Position numbers and translations under genes: made by a program
Assembly: GCF_014203755.1 (NCBI RefSeq)
Contig: NZ_JACHJS010000001.1
Location: forward strand, 1,054,001-1,118,000
Direction of reading: 5' to 3'
Length of the DNA: 64,000 nucleotides
From: Saccharothrix violaceirubra
GTDB taxonomy: Bacteria > Actinomycetota > Actinomycetes > Mycobacteriales > Pseudonocardiaceae
Shown: positions 39,391-47,773 of the stretch, piece by piece
Position numbering within the stretch: position 1 is the stretch's first letter
How the letters are laid out: every line of letters begins with the position of its first letter
Notes under the pieces: generated by a model
Seen by the model: only the letters and a program-made list of their open reading frames with translations
Told to the model about the DNA's origin: nothing
Databases searched by the model: none

Positions 39391-40079
39391 TGGGCGACGA
39401 GCCGCGCGACGAGCCGATCGTGAAGGTCATGGCCCGGGTCATGGCCGAAGTGCGTGCCGTGGGCAAGGGCGACAAGAACACCTTCCACAACTTCTTCTTC
39501 CGGGGCATCGACCGCATCCTCGACAACGTCGGCCCGGCGCTGCGCGCGCACGGCGTCGTGCCCACACCGAGCTTGCTCACCCTGGAGTCACGGGACACCA
39601 AGACCGAGAAGAACAAGACCGCACGCGAGATCACCGTCTGGGTCAAGTACACGTTCCACGGCCCGGCAGGCGACTCGATGGAGTGCATCGTGCCCGGCGA
39701 GGCACAGGACACGGGAGACAAGGCGGTCTCCAAGGCCATGGCCGTCGCGTACCGGACCGCGTTGATCCAGGTGCTCGCGATCCCGACCAGGGAGCTGGAC
39801 CCGGATGCCCGGTCCTACGAGCGGACGTCGACGGACGGCGGCCCCAGTGTCACCGAGCTGAAGCGGTCCATCTGGGCCGCCGCCCAGGAACGCGGCTGGA
39901 TCGCGGAGGACGACACCTACGAGGAGCTGACGCAGGACTTCGCTCTATGGCGGGCACAGGGCGACGAGCCCGTGATCGAGCTGGCCGACGCCGACTCCGA
40001 GACGCTCACGGCCTATCTGGCCTTCCTGAAGCCCAAGACGCGAATGTCGCGGACGCGGACGCGGACGGCGCAGTCATGA
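39390..40079 (+). CDS. ERF-family single-strand annealing protein
   Basis: 229 aa from ATG 39390, overlapping the exonuclease stop as TGATG. FFFRGIDRILDNVGPALRAHGVVPTP and GEAQDTGDKAVSKAMAVAYRTALIQVLAIPT are the ERF signatures. It promotes annealing of complementary strands in phage recombination. The C-terminal 80 residues are variable. Partner of the exonuclease. Confidence 0.9.
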   Translation: MGDEPRDEPIVKVMARVMAEVRAVGKGDKNTFHNFFFRGIDRILDNVGPALRAHGVVPTPSLLTLESRDTKTEKNKTAREITVWVKYTFHGPAGDSMECIVPGEAQDTGDKAVSKAMAVAYRTALIQVLAIPTRELDPDARSYERTSTDGGPSVTELKRSIWAAAQERGWIAEDDTYEELTQDFALWRAQGDEPVIELADADSETLTAYLAFLKPKTRMSRTRTRTAQS

Positions 40080-40249
40080 CGGCCGCCGAGCAGTTCGCCA
40101 GCGTGGCCGCGTTGGACGCGGCCACCCACCACGCGGTGGAGGTGCTGCCCCCGCTGGACCCGCCGTACCAGGGCGAACTCGACGTACCCACCCGCCCCAC
40201 GGTGTCGCCGTGGTTCCGCAAGCCGAACAGCCTCGGAGGTGCCGCGTGA
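40076..40249 (+). CDS. small hypothetical protein, 57 aa
   Basis: ATG 40076 overlaps the ERF stop as ATGA and its own stop overlaps the next start as GTGA. It ends VSPWFRKPNSLGGAA. Coupling on both sides supports translation; function unknown. Confidence 0.6.
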   Translation: MTAAEQFASVAALDAATHHAVEVLPPLDPPYQGELDVPTRPTVSPWFRKPNSLGGAA

Positions 40250-40494
40250 GCGACCCGAGCCGGTACGACCCGGTGGACCTGTGGGACCGGATGCTCGCGG
40301 CCAAGCAGGTGGTCGAGGAGTTCGAGGCGGGGGTCGATCCTGGCGAGCAGGTGGCCGCGTTCCTGTACGACCTGAAACTCGCGCTCAACGGCGACGTCCT
40401 CCGCGACGAGATCACCGGCGAACTGATGCGGTTCCGTCCCGGCCACGGCCAGGCGTTGACCGCGCTGCTCGCCGCCGGTCGGGAGGCGTCATGA
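40246..40494 (+). CDS. small hypothetical protein, 82 aa
   Basis: GTG 40246, coupled by overlap upstream and adjoining the next ATG. Acidic and mostly helical (DLWDRMLAAKQVVEEFEAGV, QVAAFLYDLKLALNG). No family recognised. Confidence 0.62.
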   Translation: MSDPSRYDPVDLWDRMLAAKQVVEEFEAGVDPGEQVAAFLYDLKLALNGDVLRDEITGELMRFRPGHGQALTALLAAGREAS

Positions 40495-40955
40495 CCCGCC
40501 GCCGATGGGGAAAAGCCGGGGTCCAGCTCACCCCGCGCGAAGCGTCCCACCGCGACCGGCTCTCCGTCCTCCGTAACGCCGAGCGGAAGCGCCAGGACGA
40601 GGCCGCTCGGCAAAAGTGGTTGCAGGGCTTGGTGGTCCCGGCACACATCACGATGGCGCTCGACGCCGCAGGCCTGCACGGGCCCGAAGTGGACTGGGCG
40701 TGCGGAGTCAACGAGCCCGACGTGGACAACTGGGAATCGGGGCTCCTGTACCCGAGGTGGGAACAGCTCCTGCGATTGGCTGAAATCACGAGCCGGAGGC
40801 CGATGTACTTCATGGCTCCGGTGCACCAGATCACGTCCATCTACGACACGTCGATGCGGTTCCACCTGGTTCCCGGAGACCGGCATCCGCTGCCCGTCCA
40901 CCGATATCGCTACCGCGCCCTCGTCGACGCACGCCAGTGGGGGGTACGAGCATGA
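40491..40955 (+). CDS. hypothetical protein with a helix-turn-helix-like core
   Basis: 154 aa from ATG 40491 (GGGAGG 4 nt upstream). A basic N-terminal helix (RDRLSVLRNAERKRQDEAARQKW) precedes a segment resembling XRE domains, HITMALDAAGLHGPEVDWACGVNEPDVDNWESG. Possibly a DNA-binding protein; weak evidence. Confidence 0.62.
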   Translation: MTRRRWGKAGVQLTPREASHRDRLSVLRNAERKRQDEAARQKWLQGLVVPAHITMALDAAGLHGPEVDWACGVNEPDVDNWESGLLYPRWEQLLRLAEITSRRPMYFMAPVHQITSIYDTSMRFHLVPGDRHPLPVHRYRYRALVDARQWGVRA

Positions 40956-41389
40956 GCGTCCGCACCGTGTTCCGCTACCTCTGCGACGCGCCTCGGTGCC
41001 CGGTTTCAGCCACCGGGGAGAGCGCCTCGTCGACTCCGGCTGGTTGGTCCCGCCTGTCCTCCACCGCCCACCTCGCCGGTGTACGGGAGACGAGAGGCAC
41101 GGTGTCGCCGTCGGACCGGGCGCGTGGCAGCTTCAGCCTGCTGCTGTGCCCGGACCACGCACAGGCGTTCGACGGCCACCGGCCGGTCACCGACGGCCGA
41201 CCACCGCGACCGGGCCGTGGTGCGGTCGCGGTGCACGTGGCCTGCACGTGCGGCGGCCTGTCCACCTACGCCGACGCCGCGACCGTGGCCGGTGACACCG
41301 GCGGTGTGCCCGCGCACCTGCCGGAACGCGCCTGGTGGCTGCACCTGCCCGTCGCACTGCGCTGGTACACCACCCGGGAGATGCCGTGA
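40952..41389 (+). CDS. hypothetical zinc-ribbon-like protein
   Basis: 145 aa from ATG 40952 (ATGA overlap). Cysteines at CDAPRCP, LLCPDH and CTCGG could bind zinc. The type is common among actinophage small proteins of unknown function. Rich in Ser and Gly otherwise. Confidence 0.6.
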   Translation: MSVRTVFRYLCDAPRCPVSATGESASSTPAGWSRLSSTAHLAGVRETRGTVSPSDRARGSFSLLLCPDHAQAFDGHRPVTDGRPPRPGRGAVAVHVACTCGGLSTYADAATVAGDTGGVPAHLPERAWWLHLPVALRWYTTREMP

Positions 41390-41718
41390 ACCGGCGGACG
41401 CCGCTGAAGCGCTGCGGCCGAGATGTCCGACGGAGCGGGTATTCGTTGCAGCATCGGCTCCCGCGTGGCCGTGGTGGCACCAACACCATGGCCAACTTGG
41501 TGACGCTCTGCGGATCTGCCACGACAAAATGCCACGGCGAGGTCGAGTCCGGACAACGCGCCCTCGCCACCGCCGAGGGCTGGGTCGTCCCCTCGGGCAT
41601 CCGCCTGGAGGACTGGCCGGTCCTGCGCTTCCGGGAGACGTGGTCGCTGCCCGGCGAGCACGGCTGGGACGACGACGTCGACCCGCACCCGCTCCAGACC
41701 GACCCGAGGCTCACGTGA
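41386..41718 (+). CDS. HNH endonuclease-like protein
   Basis: 110 aa from GTG 41386. SLQHRLPRGRGGTNTMANLVTLCG followed by CHGEVESG matches the compact HNH layout (His, Asn, His with flanking Cys for zinc). Many phages carry HNH proteins for packaging or as homing nucleases; which applies here is unclear. Confidence 0.7.
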   Translation: MNRRTPLKRCGRDVRRSGYSLQHRLPRGRGGTNTMANLVTLCGSATTKCHGEVESGQRALATAEGWVVPSGIRLEDWPVLRFRETWSLPGEHGWDDDVDPHPLQTDPRLT

Positions 41719-41975
41719 GCCGCCGACGACTGCCCGCCGCACTCACCACCGGCCGTCCCCGCTCGGACTGGCGGCTGTGGCGGGCCTGCTGCGACGGCCG
41801 CGAACCCGCCGAGGCGCTGACCACCCGGGACCGCGAGGACCTGGTGCGGCTGCTGTGGGACTGCGGCTGGACCGACGGCGAGATCGCCGTGCACACCCGA
41901 CTCACCGACTACACCGCCGCCCGCATCAGGACCCGACTGGGCCTCGTGGCGAACACCCTTCCGAGCGCAGCTTGA
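41715..41975 (+). CDS. small helix-turn-helix-like protein
   Basis: 86 aa from GTG 41715 (GTGA overlap). The C-terminal part, DREDLVRLLWDCGWTDGEIAVHTRLTDYTAARIRTRLG, looks like a sigma-region-4 or transposase-type helix-turn-helix. Basic N-terminus. Likely DNA-binding; role unknown. Confidence 0.65.
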   Translation: MSRRRLPAALTTGRPRSDWRLWRACCDGREPAEALTTRDREDLVRLLWDCGWTDGEIAVHTRLTDYTAARIRTRLGLVANTLPSAA

Positions 41976-42027
41976 CCGCCGCCGCGGCCGACGCGCCTCC
42001 GATCCCGACCACCAGGAGGCAGGCACC

Positions 42028-42954
42028 ATGACGTTCTTCCCCACCCCCGACGAGTTCTATCGAGACCCCCTGTACCTCGGCTTGTCCGCCCAGGCGATCG
42101 CTCTGTGGACAGTGGCCGGCTCGTGGTCCGCCGACCGTCTCACCGACGGTTTCGTGCCGACCGCGGCGCTCGCTCTGTTCCCCACGATCGACCCCGCCGC
42201 GGCCGACGAGCTGGTGGCACGCGGGATCTGGAAGCGGGCTCGCGGCGGTCACCAGTACGTCGACTGGCCGAGGACGTGCAGTCGCGAGTACGTGCTGGCG
42301 AAGCGGGAGAAGGAGCGGGACAAGAAACGCGGGCAACGCGCGGCCAATCCGGGTGCAGGAAGCCGAACTCCCAGTTCAAAGCCGGTTGTGTCCCCAGGGG
42401 ACACCCGAGGGGACACCCCGGGGACTCACGTGGGGAGTCCATCGGGGAGTCCCCGCCCATCCAGTAAGCCAGTACAACCAGTACAACCAAACAAAGAACA
42501 ACCCCCTTCGGGGGTTGTCGCGCCCACGCGCCCGCGCGCGAGTGCCGGGACCTACATCCCGGAGGACTTCACCGCGACCGACGAGATGATCGCCTGGGCA
42601 CGGAAGGAGACCCCCCTGGTCGGCGCGGCCGAAACCGACCAGTTCCGTGACTACTGGCTCGCCGCGTGCGGGCCGTCGGCGAAAAAACGCAACTGGCTCG
42701 CCGCGTGGCGGAAGTGGATGCGCGAAGCACAGGCCAAGGCCGAAGCCGCGCCGGTCCGACCGCACCCGCTGGTCCGGCAGCGACAGGGACTAGGACGCGT
42801 ACCGACGACCGACACCGGCACGGTCACCGGATCACGGCGCATGGACAAAGTCCTCGCGGCGCTCGAGCCAGACGACCCGTTCCTCGCCGACTACCTCGAC
42901 GAACCACCGACGAACGATCACCTGCTGGTCATCGAAGGAGGCCGGACGGCATGA
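42028..42954 (+). CDS. phage-type replication protein (predicted)
   Basis: 308 aa from ATG 42028 with AGGAGG upstream. The N-terminal 90 residues resemble replisome-organiser winged helices (YLGLSAQAIALWTVAGSWSADRLTDGFV...ARGIWKRARGGHQYVDW). A Pro/Ser/Gly linker follows, with a lower GC3 stretch (about 42355-42500), and then a C-terminal block FRDYWLAACGPSAKKRNWLAAWRKWM shared by many phage replication initiation proteins. Probably an origin-binding or helicase-loading factor; the linker DNA could hold an origin, which is speculative. Confidence 0.7.
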   Translation: MTFFPTPDEFYRDPLYLGLSAQAIALWTVAGSWSADRLTDGFVPTAALALFPTIDPAAADELVARGIWKRARGGHQYVDWPRTCSREYVLAKREKERDKKRGQRAANPGAGSRTPSSKPVVSPGDTRGDTPGTHVGSPSGSPRPSSKPVQPVQPNKEQPPSGVVAPTRPRASAGTYIPEDFTATDEMIAWARKETPLVGAAETDQFRDYWLAACGPSAKKRNWLAAWRKWMREAQAKAEAAPVRPHPLVRQRQGLGRVPTTDTGTVTGSRRMDKVLAALEPDDPFLADYLDEPPTNDHLLVIEGGRTA

Positions 42955-43526
42955 ACCTCTCGGAGGCAGGACGCATCCTCGCCACCGCGATCAGCCTGGA
43001 CCCCAAGATGCCCCAGCCCGACGCCAAGGGCTTCATCCGCGGCGTCTGGCAGAAGGCCCTGCACGACGTGCCCTACGAAGACGCAGAGAAGGCCGTTTTC
43101 GCCCACTACCGGTCCGACGAGTACACCCGGCACCGCGAGACGATCTCGCCCGCGGACATCGTCCAGTGGTGGAACGCGCGGCGACGCCCGACCGAGCGCG
43201 AACGCTCCGGGTCGACCGGGGCCCGTGCCATCCCTGCTGCCCCGTTCGATCCGGAGCGGCTGCACGCGGGCGTGGACCGGGCCGTGGCGGCGCTCAGGGC
43301 CGGGAAGCGGGTACGGGCCGGGTCCGCGCTCGCCGTCGCCGAGCGGGAGGGCGTGCGTGAGTCGACCGCGAGGCGAAGAGTCCTGGCCCGGCCGTGCGGG
43401 TACTGCCGGGCACAGGTTGGGGAGGCGTGTGTGGACGGTCGGGGCCGGAAGCTCACGAAGTCGGAGGCGCACCCCTCCCGCCTGGTCGGCGCCGAGGTCA
43501 CGCCGCGCGCGCGGAGGCTGTGGTGA
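42951..43526 (+). CDS. hypothetical protein with C-terminal zinc ribbon
   Basis: 191 aa from ATG 42951 (ATGA overlap with the replication protein). The N-terminal half (LATAISLDPKMPQPDAKGFIRGVWQKAL...ISPADIVQWWNARR) is typical of phage replication-partner proteins; the end reads CGYCRAQVGEACVDG, a metal-binding motif frequent in actinophages. Likely accessory to replication. Confidence 0.68.
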   Translation: MNLSEAGRILATAISLDPKMPQPDAKGFIRGVWQKALHDVPYEDAEKAVFAHYRSDEYTRHRETISPADIVQWWNARRRPTERERSGSTGARAIPAAPFDPERLHAGVDRAVAALRAGKRVRAGSALAVAEREGVRESTARRRVLARPCGYCRAQVGEACVDGRGRKLTKSEAHPSRLVGAEVTPRARRLW

Positions 43527-43825
43527 GCCCGTCCCGGTTCGGCGACCCCGACGACGAGGCCGTGACCGCCGACGAACTGCTCGTCGACGAGCCCGCGGTC
43601 GAGGTGCCCGAGCAGCGTGACCAGCCCCCGGTGCCGCACGTGTGCGACGGGGGCTGGGTCGACCCGGACGCGGACCGTCCGGTGCCGTGTCCGGTGTGCC
43701 AGCCGTGGCTGGCCGTGACGGTCCGGGTCGGCATCTGCCCACCCCGGGTCAGGCCGGCCCGACAGGAATCCCCCGCAGTGCCGTCCAGCGTCCCCGTGGA
43801 CGCGAGAGGAGACCGTTCCGCATGA
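43523..43825 (+). CDS. small hypothetical Cys-containing protein, 100 aa
   Basis: GTG 43523 (GTGA overlap). Acidic N-terminus, then HVCDGGWVDPDADRPVPCPVCQPWL, a possible zinc knuckle. Proline-rich tail. Function unknown. Confidence 0.58.
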   Translation: MSPSRFGDPDDEAVTADELLVDEPAVEVPEQRDQPPVPHVCDGGWVDPDADRPVPCPVCQPWLAVTVRVGICPPRVRPARQESPAVPSSVPVDARGDRSA

Positions 43826-44430
43826 CATCCCACCCCGACACCAGCAGCGGCCCGCAGTACCCGACTCCGTGGCGATGCGGGGAATCCCACGGCACGACGG
43901 CGATCGTGGCTGCCGACGGCCGGGTCGCGGCCCAGGCGGTGCCCGACGTCGCCAAGATGATCGTTCGGCTCGTCAACGCAGCAGCTGCATGCGGGGGCAT
44001 CAGCACGACCCGGACCGGTGACAGCCGCTACCGCACCGGGAGCCACAACCCGCGCAACGTCTACACCGACACCGGGGACAGGGACACCGACGAGCACGTC
44101 GCCGTCGCCCTCGACCCGGCTTTCGGGCCGGTGATCGCCGCCGCCCTCAACCGGGCCGCCTGCGGAGGCGGGGCGGTCTCCGGCGGTCACTACGGCGTGG
44201 ACGAGCTGCGGTCCGCCACGTCCGCATGGGCGCGGGAGCGCGAGTCCCGGATGGACTGGGCCGCCGAAGCGATGCGCGTGGACGCCGCGATAGCCGGGCT
44301 GGCCGCCGACTTCCGCCGCATGGCGTCGCTGCCGGAGGCGGGCGAGTGCGTGCGGGGCATGTGCGAGCTGGTCGTCTCCCACCTCGACGCGATCCGTGTG
44401 CAGCCCGACGAGGAAGACGGCTGCGACTGA
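43822..44430 (+). CDS. hypothetical protein, 202 aa
   Basis: ATG 43822 with AGGAGA upstream and ATGA overlap. Contains short motifs (GDSRYRTGSHNPRNVYTDTGDRDTDEHVAVAL) and a helical C-terminal half. No recognised family. Last gene of the first rightward operon; 171 bp follow before the next operon. Confidence 0.65.
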   Translation: MTSHPDTSSGPQYPTPWRCGESHGTTAIVAADGRVAAQAVPDVAKMIVRLVNAAAACGGISTTRTGDSRYRTGSHNPRNVYTDTGDRDTDEHVAVALDPAFGPVIAAALNRAACGGGAVSGGHYGVDELRSATSAWARERESRMDWAAEAMRVDAAIAGLAADFRRMASLPEAGECVRGMCELVVSHLDAIRVQPDEEDGCD

Positions 44431-44549
44431 CGCGCCCTGCGGGCTGAGGTTCCCCGACCGCTCGCCGCCCCCGGACGACCGCCTGGCGCGCTGAAGCTGT
44501 CCTGAGGCGCAAGGTCTGAATTGGCGAAGTGGGATCGACAACACTTGCG

Positions 44550-44581
44550 TTTGGATGGATTTGGACGTAGTTTGGATACAT
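44550..44581 (+). promoter_or_regulatory. promoter/operator with TTGGAT repeats, copy 2
   Basis: TTTGGATGGATTTGGAC...TTTGGATACAT, 26 of 32 bases identical to the block at 37698-37729, including the upstream ACTTGC. TTGCGT (44545-44550) may be the -35. It drives the long operon starting at 44602. Here the -10 region reads GTAGTTT rather than TATAAT, so it may be weaker or activator-dependent. Confidence 0.68.
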
Positions 44582-44601
44582 CAGACGCCCAAGGAGATCC
44601 G

Positions 44602-44874
44602 ATGACGCTCTCCACCGCTCGCACCGAACTCGACCCCCAGCTCCGCCCCCTCGACACCCCTGCCGACGCGGTCGGCCTCACCGCCGCGACCACCGCCGCC
44701 GGCGCCCTCTCCGCACTCGTCACCACCGCCGTGACCACCGACCTGCCCTGGTGGGCGGTCGGCCTGTCCGGACTGGCCGGCGCGTCGGCCGCCCTGGTCC
44801 TGCTCGCCGTGTCCGCGGCGCTGATCGGCGCCGCCGGGACCGTCCTCGCTCGAGCCCGCCGGAGCACCCGATGA
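44602..44874 (+). CDS. small two-helix membrane protein
   Basis: 90 aa from ATG 44602 with AAGGAGA upstream. Hydrophobic segments at about residues 25-48 and 54-82. First gene of the second operon, directly behind the TTGGAT operator. Function unknown. Confidence 0.65.
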   Translation: MTLSTARTELDPQLRPLDTPADAVGLTAATTAAGALSALVTTAVTTDLPWWAVGLSGLAGASAALVLLAVSAALIGAAGTVLARARRSTR

Positions 44875-45038
44875 CCATCCCCACCGTCCGTACCGACGAC
44901 CAGGCGCTCACCGGCCTGGCCTCCGGCGACCCGGGCACCGTCACGGCTGGCGACCCCGGGCTCGACGCCCGGCTCGCCGCGTGGGCCGCCACCGAACGGG
45001 CCGCGCTGGACGCCCAGGGCCGCGAGGCGCTCCGATGA
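44871..45038 (+). CDS. small hypothetical protein, 55 aa
   Basis: ATG 44871, ATGA overlaps on both sides. Acidic; includes LDARLAAWAATERAALDAQG. No family recognised. Confidence 0.5.
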   Translation: MTIPTVRTDDQALTGLASGDPGTVTAGDPGLDARLAAWAATERAALDAQGREALR

Positions 45039-45202
45039 CCCCGGCGTGGACGGTCGCGGTGCTGCTGGCCGGGCTGTGGACGGCACCGGTCGCGGTCCTG
45101 CGCGCCGCCGTCCGGCGGGCCGACGACGACGCGTTCACCGCCGCCCTGCCCTACCCGCGTGCCCGCTGCCCGCACCGCGACCTGCCCGGCGGCCGGTCGT
45201 GA
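45035..45202 (+). CDS. small single-span membrane peptide, 55 aa
   Basis: ATG 45035 (ATGA overlap). N-terminal hydrophobic helix (WTVAVLLAGLWTAPVAVLRAAV) with a charged tail containing one Cys-His pair. Function unknown. Confidence 0.5.
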   Translation: MTPAWTVAVLLAGLWTAPVAVLRAAVRRADDDAFTAALPYPRARCPHRDLPGGRS

Positions 45203-45315
45203 CGGGCCGCCACCACATCCACCACACCGACCGGGCCCGGCACGCCTGCGCCGTCCTGCTCTTCGCGGTGGCCATCGCCGGCCTGTGGGCCGTCGTGCTC
45301 GGCCTACTCCCGTGA
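45199..45315 (+). CDS. very small membrane peptide, 38 aa
   Basis: GTG 45199 (GTGA overlap). His-rich start (GRHHIHHTDRARH) then one hydrophobic helix (ACAVLLFAVAIAGLWAVVLG). Coding status rests on the overlaps. Confidence 0.45.
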   Translation: MTGRHHIHHTDRARHACAVLLFAVAIAGLWAVVLGLLP

Positions 45316-45458
45316 CCCGCCAGTCCTGGTTCGCCCGGCTGCTGCTCGGCCCGCTCGACGGCCAGGACGGACCCGACCCCGACTGCCCGCGCGGCGGCGA
45401 ACCCCACCCCGACGTATCCGACCACGACACCACCACCGATCCCGAGGAGGCGCGGTGA
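45312..45458 (+). CDS. small hypothetical protein, 48 aa
   Basis: GTG 45312 (GTGA overlap at both ends). Starts TRQSWFARLLLGPLDG, then an acidic Pro/Asp-rich tail. No family recognised. Confidence 0.45.
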   Translation: MTRQSWFARLLLGPLDGQDGPDPDCPRGGEPHPDVSDHDTTTDPEEAR

Positions 45459-45898
45459 GCGCGACGGTCCGCCTGTCCTGCGACTGCGGCGACGACTGCG
45501 GCCTGCACACCACGGTCACCACCGACACCCCGTGGTCCGCCCGGGTCGTCGCCCAGGACGCCGGCTGGTCCTGCGACACCCTGCCCGGCGGCACCACGAT
45601 CGACCTCGCCCCCGGCCACACCCTCCCGACGGAGGCCGACACCGGCTACACCCCGGACACCGGCATCCCCGGCGACGTCGGCCACCTCACCGACCGGTAC
45701 GGCCGGCCCTGGACCCGACGCGGCACCCGCTGGCAGAACACCGACGGCGGCTGGCTCACCGTCGCCTCCGAACACGACCTGCTCCGCGAGGACGGTCCGC
45801 TGCGCGACCGCGTCCCCGACGACGACGAGCCCGCCGCGACCGCGATCCCGGACTGGGTGCGCAACCACGCCGCTTTCGCCGAGGGCGACCCGGCGTGA
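45455..45898 (+). CDS. hypothetical protein, 147 aa
   Basis: GTG 45455 with GAGGAGG upstream. N-terminal cysteines CDCGDDCG may bind metal; the middle (YGRPWTRRGTRWQNTDGGW) looks like small beta-rich phage proteins. Acidic overall. Function unknown. Confidence 0.58.
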   Translation: MSATVRLSCDCGDDCGLHTTVTTDTPWSARVVAQDAGWSCDTLPGGTTIDLAPGHTLPTEADTGYTPDTGIPGDVGHLTDRYGRPWTRRGTRWQNTDGGWLTVASEHDLLREDGPLRDRVPDDDEPAATAIPDWVRNHAAFAEGDPA

Positions 45899-46011
45899 CC
45901 ACGACCTCCGACCCGTGGTGCGTCTACTGCCACGACTCCGGTGCCTGCCGGTGGTGCGGCATCCCCCGCACCACCGGCACCACCCCCCGCCCGCCCCGAC
46001 CCCCGAGGTGA
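45895..46011 (+). CDS. zinc-finger-like peptide, 38 aa
   Basis: GTG 45895 (GTGA overlap). CVYCHDSGACRWCG gives four cysteines with zinc-ribbon spacing, then a Thr/Pro/Arg tail. Its end supplies the GAGGTGA ribosome site for the next gene. Confidence 0.5.
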   Translation: MTTTSDPWCVYCHDSGACRWCGIPRTTGTTPRPPRPPR

Positions 46012-46019
46012 AACCCGCC

Positions 46020-46412
46020 GTGAACAACACCGCCCTCCTCGCCCGCATCGCCCGCGTCGCCGGACACCCCGCCCTCACCGCCACCACCCCCGACCTCGGC
46101 CGCATCGGCAACATCACCGGCACCGCCAAGCGCGTCGACATCCAGCTCGGCCAGCCGAGCACCGTCGAAATCCTGGCCTCCTGGTACGACCTCCTCCACC
46201 AGTCCCACATCGCCCTGCACGACATGACCCGCTACGACCCCGACAAGACGCTCTCCGTCCACATCGACGTCACCGGCAAGCTCGACGGCGACGAGGTGCG
46301 CGTCTTCACCGCCCTCGACCCCGTCCGCACCGCCCGGCTCCACGCCCTCATGCGCGGCCACGACTCCATCGCGATCGGCGTCGGCACCCTCTGCTCGATC
46401 GAGGCACCGTGA
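46020..46412 (+). CDS. hypothetical protein, 130 aa
   Basis: GTG 46020 chosen because GAGGTGA lies 9 nt upstream; GTG 46008 overlapping the previous stop is the alternative. Contains VHIDVTGKLDGDEVRVFTAL. Mixed alpha/beta, no membrane part. Family not recognised. Confidence 0.6.
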   Translation: MNNTALLARIARVAGHPALTATTPDLGRIGNITGTAKRVDIQLGQPSTVEILASWYDLLHQSHIALHDMTRYDPDKTLSVHIDVTGKLDGDEVRVFTALDPVRTARLHALMRGHDSIAIGVGTLCSIEAP

Positions 46413-46924
46413 CCGTCCTCGACCACCACCCCGACGCGGAGACGTGCCCCGAGCTGTGCGCCACCACGCGCAGCCAGAGGTACGCCCCCACCTGCGGCCA
46501 CCCCGCCGCAGACCACCGCGTCTGCGGATGCTGCCCCGGCAGGCACCGTTCGCGGTGCCAGCAAGCGCAGATCCTCACCCAGCTCACCACCACCGAGATC
46601 ACCGCATACCTGCGCGACCTCAGCGGCAGTCTCGGCTACCTCGCACCCGAGGACGCGTGGACGGACGCCGTCGGCGTGCCGCTGCCCGAGGACGTGCAGG
46701 ACGCCGCACACCGGTTGTGGCGCAACGGCCTGCTGCCCGCGTTCGTCGACTGCGGGCTGCCGGACGACTACGTCGCGCCGAACGCCTGCGCCTACTGCGA
46801 CATCGACCGCGAACACCACCTCCAGCGCCACGCACCCGGCATCAGCTGGCACCGGTGGACCGAGCCGAGCGACGCCCTGCGCCTGGCCCGCATGCGCCAC
46901 CGCTACGCCACCCGACACCACTGA
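46409..46924 (+). CDS. hypothetical Cys/His-rich protein, 171 aa
   Basis: GTG 46409 (GTGA overlap). N-terminal cysteines (CPELCATT, PTCGHPAADHRVCGCCPGRHRSRC) suggest one or two zinc sites, and CAYCDIDREHHLQRH near the C-terminus a third. No known enzyme motif. A hairpin follows. Confidence 0.6.
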   Translation: MTVLDHHPDAETCPELCATTRSQRYAPTCGHPAADHRVCGCCPGRHRSRCQQAQILTQLTTTEITAYLRDLSGSLGYLAPEDAWTDAVGVPLPEDVQDAAHRLWRNGLLPAFVDCGLPDDYVAPNACAYCDIDREHHLQRHAPGISWHRWTEPSDALRLARMRHRYATRHH

Positions 46925-46931
46925 CCACCCC

Positions 46932-46958
46932 GCCCGGCGCACCCCGCGTGCGCCGGGC
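46932..46958. terminator. hairpin between operon segments
   Basis: GCCCGGCGCAC (46932-46942) and GTGCGCCGGGC (46948-46958), perfect 11-bp stem with a 5-nt loop, in the 53-bp gap before the 46978 gene. Likely an internal terminator or RNA-processing stem. Confidence 0.6.
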
Positions 46959-46977
46959 CTCACCCCGGAGACCAGCC

Positions 46978-47709
46978 GTGGCTGACCCAACCGAGGACGA
47001 GATCACCACCGCGATGCGCGGCCTGACCCCCCTCACCGCCGCGATGCTCGCAGACATGGCGGCCCAGCCCGATCGGGCTCTGATCCTGGTCGGCCAGTAC
47101 CACCCGGCCACCCGCGCCGCAGCGGACCGACGCGGCCTCATCTACCCCGTGCCCGCTGGCGAGCACCGGCTGACCCTGCTCGGAGAGGCTGTCATGTCCC
47201 GCATGTCCATCCAAACTGGACAGAACAAAGCCGTGGCTGACCCCATCACCGACCAGGCCGTGGCCGCAGCAGCGACCGCGATCCACGACCTCCTGTCCCC
47301 GCACGCACACGACTGCGCCGGGATCTACACCGGCCAGATCGGCAGCCTCTCTCCCACGAACGAAGACCTCGCCCGCGCCGTGCTCGCCGCCGCGCTCCCG
47401 ATCATCCACGCCAACGCCAGCACGGCAGCACACGTCCACACCGGAGAGTGCGACCACCGCGTCGTCCCGATGGACGTCGAGGGCGCCACCGAGTGCTACC
47501 ACTGCGGCCCGCACTACGGCACCAGCCGGTACTGCCACGAAACCTGCCCGGCACCCGACGACCGGCCGCCAGCGGACATCGACACGTTGATCGCCGAGCA
47601 CTTGGTGGCCTGGCCTGGGTGGGCCGTGCAGCGAGACCTCCTCGCCAGCGGCACCGCACCGTCCGGTGAGGACCGGAACACGACCCTGCGAGGTGAGCCC
47701 GGTGAGTGA
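46978..47709 (+). CDS. hypothetical protein, 243 aa
   Basis: GTG 46978 with CCCCGGAG upstream. A small winged-helix-like N-terminus (GLTPLTAAMLADM...RRGLIYPVPAGEHRLTLLGEAVM) is followed by a region with Cys/His pairs (HTGECDHRVV, CYHCGPHYGTSRYCHETCP). Its stop overlaps a possible 23-codon frame. Function unknown. Confidence 0.6.
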   Translation: MADPTEDEITTAMRGLTPLTAAMLADMAAQPDRALILVGQYHPATRAAADRRGLIYPVPAGEHRLTLLGEAVMSRMSIQTGQNKAVADPITDQAVAAAATAIHDLLSPHAHDCAGIYTGQIGSLSPTNEDLARAVLAAALPIIHANASTAAHVHTGECDHRVVPMDVEGATECYHCGPHYGTSRYCHETCPAPDDRPPADIDTLIAEHLVAWPGWAVQRDLLASGTAPSGEDRNTTLRGEPGE

Positions 47710-47773
47710 CCTCGACAAGGCCATCCGCGACCAGCAGGTCACCGGCGGCCTGTCCGACGTGGAGCCCCGATGA
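47702..47773 (+). CDS. possible 23-aa coupled peptide
   Basis: GTG 47702 overlaps the previous gene by 8 nt and ends at TGA 47771-47773, overlapping the next ATG as ATGA. GAGGTGAG precedes it. The peptide begins VSDLDKAIRDQQVTG. Only overlap and ribosome-site logic support it. Confidence 0.3.
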   Translation: MSDLDKAIRDQQVTGGLSDVEPR

